This document shows positions 55,671 through 63,189 of a DNA stretch of 64,000 nucleotides, piece by piece; within the stretch, counting starts at the first letter, position 1; every line of letters begins with the position of its first letter. The stretch is taken from contig NZ_JAJEJP010000001.1 in the NCBI RefSeq assembly GCF_021390495.1, positions 2,480,001-2,544,000 of the forward strand, given 5' to 3'. Source of the DNA: Paraburkholderia sp. ZP32-5 (GTDB taxonomy: Bacteria; Pseudomonadota; Gammaproteobacteria; Burkholderiales; Burkholderiaceae). The notes under the pieces are model-generated. The model worked only from the letters and a program-made list of their open reading frames with translations. It did no database searches and had not been told where the DNA came from. The position numbers were made by a program, and so were the translations under genes.

Positions 55671-56573
55671 TCAGTTCCAGTAGCCCGGCTCGCCGTAGGT
55701 GTGCTTGAGAAAATCGAGGAACAGCCGTACCCGCAGCGGCAAATGGCGGCGCTGCGGAAACACCGCGTGAATGCCGATTGGCGGCGCGGCGAATTCGTCG
55801 AGCACGGTCACGAGCCGGCCGGCCGTGAGTTCCGCGCCGACCTCCCACCACGAGCGCCATGCGAGCCCGTGCCCGGCAAGACACCATTCGTGCAGCACCG
55901 CGCCGTCCGAGCATTCCATCGTGCCGGATACCTTGATCGACACGACCTTGCCGTCCTGCTGGAACATCCAGCCGCGCTGCTGGTTCGCGCTCGCGCCGAG
56001 CGCAAGGCAGTTGTGGCGCGCGAGATCGGCGAGGCTATGGGGCGCGCCGCGCCGGCTCAGATACGCGGGCGCCGCGACGCACACGCGGCGATTTTCGGCG
56101 AGCTTCAGCGACACGAGCGACGAATCCGGCAGCTCACCGAGGCGCACCGCGCAGTCGAAACCTTCGTTGACCAGATCAACGAGACGGTCCGACAGATCGA
56201 GCGTAATCGACACATCCGGATGCGCGACCGTGAACGCGGGCACCAGCGGCGCGACATGCCGCCGCCCGAAACCGGCCGGCGCCGACAGCCGCAGATGGCC
56301 GCTCGCCTTCACGCCGCCCGCCGACACGCTCGCCTCCGCGTTGTGCATGTCGTGAATGATGCGCTGGCAGTCCTCGAGAAACGCCGAGCCCTCGAAGGTC
56401 AGCGTGATCTTGCGGGTCGTGCGCACCAGGAGCTTGACGCCCAGGCGCTCCTCGAGCGCATCGATACGGCGGCCGATGATCGCCGGCGCGACGCCCTCGG
56501 CGAGCGCCGCCGCGGACAGACTGCCCTTGGCCGCGACGATGACGAAAGTCTCGATCTGCTTGAAACGGTCCAT
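55671..56573 (-). CDS. LysR-family transcriptional regulator
   Basis: A 300-residue LTTR with an N-terminal winged HTH (MDRFKQIETFVIVAAKGSLS through RRIDALEERLGVKLLVRTTR) and a substrate-binding domain (LRLSAPAGFGRRHVAPLVPAF). It belongs to the large DNA-binding CrgA/AaeR-like group with HLRLSAP and FDCAVRLGELPDSS. It is transcribed away from the haloacid dehalogenase, across 135 bases that contain a perfect palindrome, so it probably controls that gene and itself. Confidence 0.93.
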   Translation of the reverse strand: MDRFKQIETFVIVAAKGSLSAAALAEGVAPAIIGRRIDALEERLGVKLLVRTTRKITLTFEGSAFLEDCQRIIHDMHNAEASVSAGGVKASGHLRLSAPAGFGRRHVAPLVPAFTVAHPDVSITLDLSDRLVDLVNEGFDCAVRLGELPDSSLVSLKLAENRRVCVAAPAYLSRRGAPHSLADLARHNCLALGASANQQRGWMFQQDGKVVSIKVSGTMECSDGAVLHEWCLAGHGLAWRSWWEVGAELTAGRLVTVLDEFAAPPIGIHAVFPQRRHLPLRVRLFLDFLKHTYGEPGYWN

Positions 56574-56638
56574 GAACGATGCGCGCCGCGCTTGACGCCG
56601 AAAGTGAGTGTGCGCGTGAGATTAGGTATAGAAAAGTA

Positions 56639-56656
56639 AAAGATCAAGTGATCTTT
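56639..56656. promoter_or_regulatory. Perfect palindrome, candidate LysR operator
   Basis: AAAGATCA-AG-TGATCTTT: two 8-base arms with a 2-base centre in an AT-rich spacer between the divergent LysR and dehalogenase genes. Position and symmetry suit a regulator-binding site. The T-N11-A pattern typical of LTTR boxes is present within it. Confidence 0.65.
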
Positions 56657-56708
56657 AGCCTATTTCTGTGCGTCTGATGCTACCAATAAAATCGATCCCG
56701 ACCTCTGA

Positions 56709-57530
56709 ATGGAGCGCACGGCAATGTCGGCCACAACGACACCTTTCCCGCGAGCAGTGATCTTCGACGCCTACGGCACGCTTTTCGACGTGCATTCGGT
56801 GATCGCCGTCGCGGAACAACTGTTCCCCGGCCATGGCGATGCGCTGTCGCGGCTGTGGCGCCACAAGCAGATCGAATACACGCAGTTGCGCACGCTCGCC
56901 GCGCGGGTCGACGCGCCGGACGAACACTACCGTCCGTTCTGGGACATCACGCTCGACGCGTTGCGCTTCGCCGCGAAAAAACGCCAGCTCACGTTGGGCC
57001 GCGTGGCCGAAAAGCGGCTGATGGACGAATACGCGTGCCTGTCCGCCTTTCCCGATACGGTGCCGGCGTTGCGCGCATTGCGTGACGCGGTCGACGCGCC
57101 GCGCCTCGGTCTCGCGATCCTGTCGAACGGCGATCCGCGCATGCTCGACGTCGCGCTGAGGAGCGCCGGCATGAGCGCGCTGTTCGACCACGTGCTGTCC
57201 GTCGATGCCGTGCGCGCGTACAAGCCGTCGCCCGCTGCCTATGCGCTCGGTCCCACCGCGTTCGGCGTGCCCGCGCGCGAGATCGTCTTCGTGTCGTCGA
57301 ACGGCTGGGACGTGGCCGGCGCCGCATGGTTCGGCTTCACGACGTTCTGGCTCAACCGGCACAACGCGCCGCTCGAGGAACTGGGCGTCACGCCGCATGG
57401 CACGGGCAGCGGCATGAACGATCTGCTGGGCTTTCTGCAGGGGTTCGCGGCGCCGGCGCCGCCACACGTGAACCATCGAAACACGAAGCACAGCGGCGGC
57501 AGCCGCAAGCGCGCCAGCCCGCGCGTATGA
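56709..57530 (+). CDS. L-2-haloacid dehalogenase (HAD type II)
   Basis: Hydrolyses L-2-haloacids to D-2-hydroxyacids via an Asp ester. The 273-residue product has the nucleophile Asp20 in VIFDAYGTLFDVHSV, the Ser/Asn motif LSNGDPRMLD, the Lys of YKPSPAAYALG, and SSNGWDVAGAAWFGFTTFWLNR, all matching L-DEX enzymes. A second ATG at 56724 has GGAG about nine bases upstream and may be the true start. The C-terminal ~35 residues are basic and non-homologous. Specificity could equally be for another small 2-substituted acid. Confidence 0.88.
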   Translation: MERTAMSATTTPFPRAVIFDAYGTLFDVHSVIAVAEQLFPGHGDALSRLWRHKQIEYTQLRTLAARVDAPDEHYRPFWDITLDALRFAAKKRQLTLGRVAEKRLMDEYACLSAFPDTVPALRALRDAVDAPRLGLAILSNGDPRMLDVALRSAGMSALFDHVLSVDAVRAYKPSPAAYALGPTAFGVPAREIVFVSSNGWDVAGAAWFGFTTFWLNRHNAPLEELGVTPHGTGSGMNDLLGFLQGFAAPAPPHVNHRNTKHSGGSRKRASPRV

Positions 57531-57612
57531 CGACTGCGCCTCCCACTCACCCACTGCTTTTCAACCTTCGCATTTCTGCAATTTCTGCAACCTGACCGAC
57601 CAAGGAGAAAAC

Positions 57613-59205
57613 ATGACGAACTCGCTGTCGCTGCCGCAGGGCATGGAAATCACCGGCGACATCGCGCCCGGTTTCGAGGCGATTCTGACGCGCGACGCGC
57701 TGGAACTCGTCGCCGCGCTGCATCGCACCTTCGAGCCGCGCCGCCAGCAGTTGCTGCAGGCGCGCGTCGAACGCGCACAGCGGCTCGATGCCGGCGAGCG
57801 GCCCGACTTCCTCGCCAGCACGAAAAGCGTGCGCGAAGGCGACTGGACGATCGCGCCGCTACCGCACGATCTGCAATGCCGGCGTGTCGAAATCACGGGC
57901 CCCGTCGAACGCAAGATGATCATCAACGCGCTGAACTCGGGCGCGGATTCCTACATGACCGACTTCGAGGATTCGAATGCGCCGAGCTGGCATAACCAGA
58001 TCACCGGTCATATCAATCTGAAGGACGCCGTGCGCCGCACGATTTCGCTCGAACAGAACGGCAAGTCGTATCGGCTCGACGACAAGACCGCGACGCTGAT
58101 CGTGCGTCCGCGCGGCTGGCACCTCGACGAGAAGCACGTAAAGGTCGACGGTAAGCGCGTATCTGGCGGCATCTTCGATTTCGCGCTGTACATGGTGCAC
58201 AACGCGAAGGAACTGCTCACGCGCGGCTCGGGCCCGTACTTCTATCTGCCGAAGCTGGAGAGCCATCTCGAAGCACGTCTGTGGAACGACCTCTTCGTCG
58301 CCGCGCAGGAAGCGGTCGGCGTGCCGCGCGGCTCGATCCGCGCGACGGTGCTGATCGAAACGATCGTCGCCGCCTTCGAAATGGACGAGATCCTTTACGA
58401 GCTGCGTGAACATAGCTCGGGTCTGAATGCCGGCCGCTGGGACTACATCTTCTCGGCGATCAAGAAGTTCAAGGCCGACCGCGACTTCTGCCTCGCCGAT
58501 CGCTCGCAGATCACGATGACGTCGCCGTTCATGCGCGCGTACGCGCTGCTGCTGCTGAAGACCTGCCATCGCCGCAATGCGCCGGCGATCGGCGGCATGA
58601 GTGCGCTGATTCCGATCAGGAACGATGCGGCCGCCAACGACAAGGCGATGGCCGGCGTGCGCTCGGACAAGGCGCGCGACGCAGGCGACGGCTACGACGG
58701 CGGCTGGGTCGCGCATCCTGGCCTCGTGCCGGTGGCGATGGAAGAATTCGTCAAAGTGCTCGGCGACAAACCGAACCAGATCGGCAAGCAACGCGTCGAC
58801 GTGCTCGTGACGGCCACCGATCTGCTCGACTTCCGCCCGGAAGCGCCGATCACCGAAGCAGGCTTGCGCAACAACATCAATGTCGGCATTCACTACCTCG
58901 GCTCGTGGCTCGCGGGTAATGGCTGCGTGCCGATTCACAACCTGATGGAAGATGCGGCGACCGCGGAGATTTCGCGTTCGCAAGTGTGGCAGTGGATCCG
59001 CTCGCCGAAGGGCAAGCTCGACGATGGCCGCAAGGTGACGGTGGAACTCGTGCGCGAACTGGCGGCGCAGGAACTCGACAAGGTGAAGCAGACGGTCGGT
59101 GGCGATACCGCGCCGTATGAGCGGGCCGCGCAGATCTTCGAACAGATGTCGACCGCGCAGCAGTTCACCGATTTTCTGACGCTGCCGCTTTATGAAGAAA
59201 TCTGA
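57613..59205 (+). CDS. aceB: Malate synthase A
   Basis: Second enzyme of the glyoxylate shunt, condensing glyoxylate with acetyl-CoA. The 530-residue protein of the A isoform has FYLPKLESHLEARLWNDLF, the catalytic segment RATVLIETIVAAFEMDEILY and GLNAGRWDYIFSAIKKF. Ribosome site AAGGAG is seven bases before the ATG. It follows the dehalogenase by 82 bases in the same direction. Confidence 0.97.
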   Translation: MTNSLSLPQGMEITGDIAPGFEAILTRDALELVAALHRTFEPRRQQLLQARVERAQRLDAGERPDFLASTKSVREGDWTIAPLPHDLQCRRVEITGPVERKMIINALNSGADSYMTDFEDSNAPSWHNQITGHINLKDAVRRTISLEQNGKSYRLDDKTATLIVRPRGWHLDEKHVKVDGKRVSGGIFDFALYMVHNAKELLTRGSGPYFYLPKLESHLEARLWNDLFVAAQEAVGVPRGSIRATVLIETIVAAFEMDEILYELREHSSGLNAGRWDYIFSAIKKFKADRDFCLADRSQITMTSPFMRAYALLLLKTCHRRNAPAIGGMSALIPIRNDAAANDKAMAGVRSDKARDAGDGYDGGWVAHPGLVPVAMEEFVKVLGDKPNQIGKQRVDVLVTATDLLDFRPEAPITEAGLRNNINVGIHYLGSWLAGNGCVPIHNLMEDAATAEISRSQVWQWIRSPKGKLDDGRKVTVELVRELAAQELDKVKQTVGGDTAPYERAAQIFEQMSTAQQFTDFLTLPLYEEI

Positions 59206-59295
59206 CGATTGCGATGCGGCGGCTCGCGCGGATCAGGTCCAGAAGATTGAAGCTAAGCCATGATCGATCGGGCCGCGTGATTGCATCGCGATGAA

Positions 59296-59331
59296 CGACG
59301 GCGCGCCGGCTATCGAGTCGGCGCGCCGTCG
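59296..59331. terminator. Long GC hairpin between convergent aceB and the cyclotransferase-like gene
   Basis: A 13-base stem CGACGGCGCGCCG/CGGCGCGCCGTCG (59296-59308 with 59319-59331, 10-base loop) lies between two genes that converge. It has only a short T run, so termination strength is uncertain, but the position fits a shared terminator. Confidence 0.55.
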
Positions 59332-59348
59332 CGTTTGCGCGCCTCTGG

Positions 59349-59750
59349 TTAGCGCGTGCGCCGATGTTCGACCCAGTCGCCCGATCGAATCTCAGTCAGC
59401 CCCTTCACTGCGCTCGGCGTGACCGGATAGAAGCGGCAATTCACGACGTTGCCGTCCACTTTCACCATCACGTCGCGCGCCAGAAAGCGATCCTCGACAC
59501 CGGGGTACACCGCTTCGATTTCGTCGAGCACGGCGACGAGCGCGTCGTCGATTTCATAGACGTCGCCACGCACGTCGATGCCCGCTTCGTCGACGACGAG
59601 CCCCGGATAGTTGCCGAAGTCGAACAGATGGCCGCGCACTGTCGTGCTGCCGAGCAGCGTCGGCGCGGCAATGTCGTTGCGCGCCGCGGCTTCGGTGATG
59701 TCGTTTGCTTCGCCGGCACGCAGCGTGCCGTAGATAAAAACGGTTTGCAT
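59349..59750 (-). CDS. Gamma-glutamylcyclotransferase family (AIG2-like) protein
   Basis: A 133-residue protein with the BtrG/AIG2-like fold. It starts MQTVFIYGTLRAGEANDITE with the substrate-phosphate loop YGTLR, and carries the conserved acidic segment VAVLDEIEAVYPGVEDRF where the catalytic Glu is expected. Family members cyclise gamma-glutamylamines or glutathione breakdown products, but function cannot be fixed here. AGGAGA precedes the ATG at about ten bases. Confidence 0.85.
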   Translation of the reverse strand: MQTVFIYGTLRAGEANDITEAAARNDIAAPTLLGSTTVRGHLFDFGNYPGLVVDEAGIDVRGDVYEIDDALVAVLDEIEAVYPGVEDRFLARDVMVKVDGNVVNCRFYPVTPSAVKGLTEIRSGDWVEHRRTR

Positions 59751-59766
59751 CGTCGTCGGATCTCCT

Positions 59767-59797
59767 GGGGTATGGGTTGGGGCTGGTGGGTTGGGGG
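59767..59797 (+). other. G-quadruplex motif upstream of the cyclotransferase-like gene
   Basis: Five G runs of 3-5 bases (at 59767, 59774, 59779, 59788, 59793), separated by loops of 3, 2, 5 and 2 bases. It lies on the template strand 17 bases upstream of the leftward gene's start codon. Confidence 0.7.
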
Positions 59798-59915
59798 CTG
59801 CCGCTTGCGGGCCGTTTCAGGGGTGGTTCGGCGGTAGTAGCCTGGTGGCTAAACCGGTGGCAAGCCGATTGCGGATCGATCGCGGATGGTTGCAGTTGCG
59901 GCTTTACAGCACGCA

Positions 59916-60419
59916 TCAAGCGGTTTCGTCCAGCGCCTCATTCGCGACGAGCACGCCATCGACATCCGCGTAGATCCATTCACCCGGCCGCACGAGCGCA
60001 CCGGGCAGGCGCACCGGCACATCGCGCTCGCCGGCACCGCGTCGCTGACAGCGTCGCGGACAGGTGTTGAGCGCCGCAATACCGATGTCGATCTCGTCGA
60101 GCTCAAGCGTATCGCGCACGCAACCGTACACGACGATGCCCGCCCAGCCGTTCTGCTGCGCGATCTGCGCGAGATTGCCGCCGACGATCGCACAGCGCAG
60201 GCTGCCGCCACCATCGACGACCAGCACGCGGTTCACGCCTGGCTCTTCGAGCGTCGCTCGCACGAGCGCGTTGTCCTCGAAGACGCTGAGCGTCACGGCC
60301 GGACCGCTGAAATACGCGGCGCGGCTGAACAATCGGAATACGGGCTCGAGCACGCGCAGCGTACCGAGCGTCAGCTGGTCTTCGTGCGCATCGCACAAAT
60401 CCGCGGTAGCAAAGCTCAT
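59916..60419 (-). CDS. rraA: RraA-family protein (ribonuclease E inhibitor / HMG aldolase)
   Basis: A 167-residue protein beginning [20 protein letters not shown]. It contains [20 protein letters not shown] and [19 protein letters not shown]; the conserved Arg-Asp pair is the metal site of 4-hydroxy-4-methyl-2-oxoglutarate aldolases, which share this family. E. coli RraA binds RNase E. Both activities are possible and the sequence alone does not choose. Gap to the downstream cyclotransferase-like gene is about 165 bases and carries the G-rich motif. Confidence 0.9.
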   Translation of the reverse strand: MSFATADLCDAHEDQLTLGTLRVLEPVFRLFSRAAYFSGPAVTLSVFEDNALVRATLEEPGVNRVLVVDGGGSLRCAIVGGNLAQIAQQNGWAGIVVYGCVRDTLELDEIDIGIAALNTCPRRCQRRGAGERDVPVRLPGALVRPGEWIYADVDGVLVANEALDETA

Positions 60420-60621
60420 AAAGTCTCCTGAGGGCTGCGGGCAACCGGCACATTATGCAACGGCCATCGCCGGTGCCATATTGCGCGGGCAAAGCGCCTC
60501 ACGAGGAACTCGGGAAGAACATCAGCCGGGCAGCCTCTACAATGGTGCGGATCTGCGGTACGTTGCGATGGCTGGACGTTTCGTCCGTCACGCACACACT
60601 GTTATTTGAACCGAACTGGCC

Positions 60622-61521
60622 ATGACTTCGTCCACCGATTCCGAGCGGTTGAGCCGCGTTCGCTTCGCCGACATTCCGCCTGAGTTTGCACCGACCGATA
60701 CGCACCCGATTCGCGTGCGCTCGCGGCCGATGCCGGCCGGCTGGCATATCGCGCGTCACACGCATGCATGGGCGCAGGTGGCGTATGCGTCACGCGGCGT
60801 GCTGCGCGTCACGACAACGGGCACCACGTGGATGGTGCCACCGTCGCGAGCGATCTGGGTGCCACCGCACGTGACGCACGAGGTGGCCGCCGTCGAGGAT
60901 GCGTTCCTGCGCACGCTCTACATCACCGAAAGTACCGTGCCGGCCGGGCTCGATACGCCGCGCGTCGTGGAAGTGTCGAACCTGCTGCGTGAAGTGATTG
61001 CCGCGCTCGACACGCCCGGGCTGTCCGCCGCGCGCGAGCAGTTGCTCGGCGCACTCGCGCTCGATGAACTGACGCGCTCGGAGCCGCTGCCGCTGTCCGT
61101 GCCGATGCCTCGCGAGAAGCGACTGCGCGCGCTCTGCGAGGCCGTGATCGCGGACCCGACGCATGGCGAATCGTTGGAGCAATGGGCATCGACAATCGGC
61201 GCGAGCACGCGCACGATTGCGCGTCTGTTCCGCCAGGAACTGGGCGTGAGTTTTTCGCAGTGGCGGCAGCAGGCGATTCTCGCGCGCGCCATTCCGCTGC
61301 TCAGCCAGGGACGGCCGCTGTCGCATGTGGCACAGGAGTTGGGCTATCAGAGCCAGAGCGCGTTTTCGGCGATGTTCCGGCGCGCGTTCGGCGAGAGCCC
61401 GCGCGCGTTTATCGAGCGAGGCGCGGAACATCGCGCCGCCAATGGCGAACAGCACGATTCGCAGGACGATGAGGAAACGGCACAGGATCGCGCGGACACG
61501 ACGGGCGTTGTTGAGCGCTAA
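60622..61521 (+). CDS. AraC-family transcriptional regulator
   Basis: A 299-residue regulator with an N-terminal cupin-like sensor (WHIARHTHAWAQVAYASRG) and a C-terminal AraC double HTH (ASTRTIARLFRQELGVSFSQ, then LGYQSQSAFSAMFRRAFGES). The layout resembles the NimR/RclR-like group of small-molecule sensors that often regulate an adjacent transporter, but no exporter gene is adjacent here. The acidic C-terminal tail is extra. Divergent from rraA. Confidence 0.9.
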   Translation: MTSSTDSERLSRVRFADIPPEFAPTDTHPIRVRSRPMPAGWHIARHTHAWAQVAYASRGVLRVTTTGTTWMVPPSRAIWVPPHVTHEVAAVEDAFLRTLYITESTVPAGLDTPRVVEVSNLLREVIAALDTPGLSAAREQLLGALALDELTRSEPLPLSVPMPREKRLRALCEAVIADPTHGESLEQWASTIGASTRTIARLFRQELGVSFSQWRQQAILARAIPLLSQGRPLSHVAQELGYQSQSAFSAMFRRAFGESPRAFIERGAEHRAANGEQHDSQDDEETAQDRADTTGVVER

Positions 61522-61566
61522 ATCGCTGGCGCACCATGTGCGTCAGTCGGGATACCTGGCATGTGT

Positions 61567-61636
61567 GAACGCCGAACGCCGAACGCCGAACGCCGAACGC
61601 CGAACGCCGAACGCCGAACGCCGAACGCCGAACGCC
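61567..61636. repeat. Ten perfect copies of a heptanucleotide (GAACGCC)
   Basis: Exactly 70 bases, with no substitutions across ten units, 46 bases after the AraC-family stop and 22 bases before the GNAT stop on the other strand. Seven is not a multiple of three, and the array lies outside both genes. A stretch this uniform is prone to slippage. Confidence 0.95.
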
Positions 61637-61658
61637 GATGATCAGTGTAAGTCGCGCC

Positions 61659-62123
61659 TCAAACCCGCCGCGCAAGATGACGAATCGCGCCTAGCTGCGC
61701 GAGCCTTGGCCCGGCCAGCTTGTATCCCTTGCGCTGATACAACCGCGCCGCGGGATTATCGACAAACACGCGCAACTGCAACTCGCTCAGCCCACGCTCG
61801 CGTGCCCATTGATGCGAGATGTCGAGCAGAAATGTACCGGCGCCGAGCCGTCGATAACCCTCGGCAATCTGCACATCGCGGATATGCAGCGAGTCACCCT
61901 CTTCGGTGATACGCAGCACGCCCATCGGCACACCGTCGATTTCGAGAATGAAATTCTCCGACTCGCGCCAGCTGCCGAGAAACAGATCACCGCGCCAGAC
62001 CAGATGATGCCGACGATAGTAGCCGCCCATGTTGTTGCGCGTCAGTGCCTCGGCAAACTCGAAATCATCCATGCTGGCCGTGCGCAGATGAAACGGTGAC
62101 GGGGCTTCGGTGGGATCGAACAT
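61659..62123 (-). CDS. GNAT-family N-acetyltransferase
   Basis: An acetyl-CoA-dependent acyltransferase of about 154 residues. It has the acetyl-CoA loop DVQIAEGYRRLGAGTFLLDI and the C-terminal FVDNPAARLYQRKGYKLAGP. Substrate unknown. The ATG at 62123 starts MFDPTEAPSPFHLRTASMDD, which looks like the domain beginning; the frame is open for 27 further codons to 62204, so a longer form is possible. No clear ribosome site marks either. Confidence 0.82.
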   Translation of the reverse strand: MFDPTEAPSPFHLRTASMDDFEFAEALTRNNMGGYYRRHHLVWRGDLFLGSWRESENFILEIDGVPMGVLRITEEGDSLHIRDVQIAEGYRRLGAGTFLLDISHQWARERGLSELQLRVFVDNPAARLYQRKGYKLAGPRLAQLGAIRHLARRV

Positions 62124-62245
62124 GGCAAGACCGCGAGGATGAATCGGCTCAACGGTAAAACAGGCCACGCAGGCTGGCAATGGCTGTTTGTCCCGAGCCG
62201 TCATGAAGTGCGCGACGAACGGTAGTTAAGGAACACTGTAGAAAT

Positions 62246-62274
62246 AAAAAAGCCCACTTCTTTCGAAGTGGGCT
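62246..62274 (-). terminator. Terminator of the tRNA operon
   Basis: On the minus strand a 10-base stem AGCCCACTTC/GAAGTGGGCT (62251-62260 with 62265-62274, 4-base loop) runs into TTTTT. It stands eleven bases past the last tRNA. Confidence 0.92.
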
Positions 62275-62284
62275 TTCTCAAATC

Positions 62285-62361
62285 TGGCGGAGCGGACGGG
62301 ACTCGAACCCGCGACCCCCGGCGTGACAGGCCGGTATTCTAACCAACTGAACTACCGCTCC
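62285..62361 (-). tRNA. tRNA-Asp (GTC)
   Basis: 77 bases on the minus strand beginning GGAGCGGTAGTTCAG and ending with encoded CCA. Anticodon GTC in the loop CTGTCAC, T loop GTTCGAGTC, and the acceptor stem GGAGCGG pairs with CCGCTCC. Last gene of the operon. Confidence 0.97.
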
Positions 62362-62442
62362 AGATTTTGAACCACAGCTTGCGGTGTCGTGTCCGCTCAC
62401 TGGCTGCACCGTTCAATTTCCAACCGAACGACGCCGATGTTC

Positions 62443-62518
62443 TGGCGTCCCCTAGGGGATTCGAACCCCTGTACTCACCGTGAAAGGGTGATGTCCTAGG
62501 CCTCTAGACGAAGGGGAC
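62443..62518 (-). tRNA. tRNA-Glu (TTC)
   Basis: 76 bases on the minus strand beginning GTCCCCTTCGTCTAG with encoded CCA. Anticodon TTC in CTTTCAC, T loop GTTCGAATC, acceptor GTCCCCT paired with AGGGGAC. Identical to the copy at 62748 as far as read. Confidence 0.97.
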
Positions 62519-62541
62519 AACGACTGCTTACACCTTTAATG

Positions 62542-62575
62542 AAAAAGCCCGTTCAGGTTTGTTTGAACGGGCTTT
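62542..62575 (-). terminator. Terminator-like hairpin inside the tRNA operon
   Basis: A 12-base stem AAAGCCCGTTCA/TGAACGGGCTTT (62544-62555 with 62564-62575, 8-base loop) lies four bases past the upstream Asp tRNA. In the minus-strand reading it ends in TTTTTC. It may be a partial terminator or a processing hairpin. Confidence 0.6.
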
Positions 62576-62578
62576 GTC

Positions 62579-62655
62579 TGGCGGAGTGGACGGGACTCGA
62601 ACCCGCGACCCCCGGCGTGACAGGCCGGTATTCTAACCGACTGAACTACCACTCC
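62579..62655 (-). tRNA. tRNA-Asp (GTC), second copy
   Basis: 77 bases, differing from the 62285 copy only at paired acceptor-stem positions and one D-loop position (GGAGTGG opening instead of GGAGCGG; GGTTAGAATACC with preceding CAGTC rather than CAGTT). Anticodon GTC and CCA are encoded. Confidence 0.96.
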
Positions 62656-62747
62656 AGTCTTTACACCCTAGCTTGCGAGCGTCGGTTAATTCTTCGCAAG
62701 CTGCGCTGCTTTACTGCTACTCGAACACTAAAGCGACGCTGATGTTT

Positions 62748-62823
62748 TGGCGTCCCCTAGGGGATTCGAACCCCTGTACTCACCGTGAAAGGGTGATGTC
62801 CTAGGCCTCTAGACGAAGGGGAC
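62748..62823 (-). tRNA. tRNA-Glu (TTC), second copy
   Basis: 76 bases with the same sequence as the 62443 copy, including the encoded CCA and anticodon TTC. It follows the Ala tRNA after 167 bases of AT-rich spacer. Confidence 0.97.
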
Positions 62824-62990
62824 ATAATCTTTTCAGATCTGTCTTTAATTCGCTGCTAACTCACGCTAACTTTGCAGTTATTTCGTTTCGTTAATCGCGA
62901 AGACCGATACTATATCTACATCTCGGTGATTTGTGAAGTCTTTTTTACTACAACTTCAATGCTTCATAAACCACTTTTACTCTGCTTTGT

Positions 62991-63066
<76 letters not shown>

Positions 63067-63085
63067 TGCACATCAGAGAAACGAG

Positions 63086-63114
63086 ATTTTAGAGGCCGAT
63101 CTGCGCTTTGTAAA
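63086..63114 (-). promoter_or_regulatory. Strong sigma-70-type promoter of the tRNA operon
   Basis: On the minus strand TTTACA (63109-63114), a 17-base spacer, then TAAAAT (63086-63091). Transcription would start around 63079, a dozen bases before tRNA-Ala. The spacing is optimal and both boxes are near consensus. Confidence 0.85.
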
Positions 63115-63189
63115 TACCCTTTGAGCAATTACATGCGAATTTTTTCAGGTCGTATGCAAAACCCTCTCACGCACACCTAAAACCACTCA

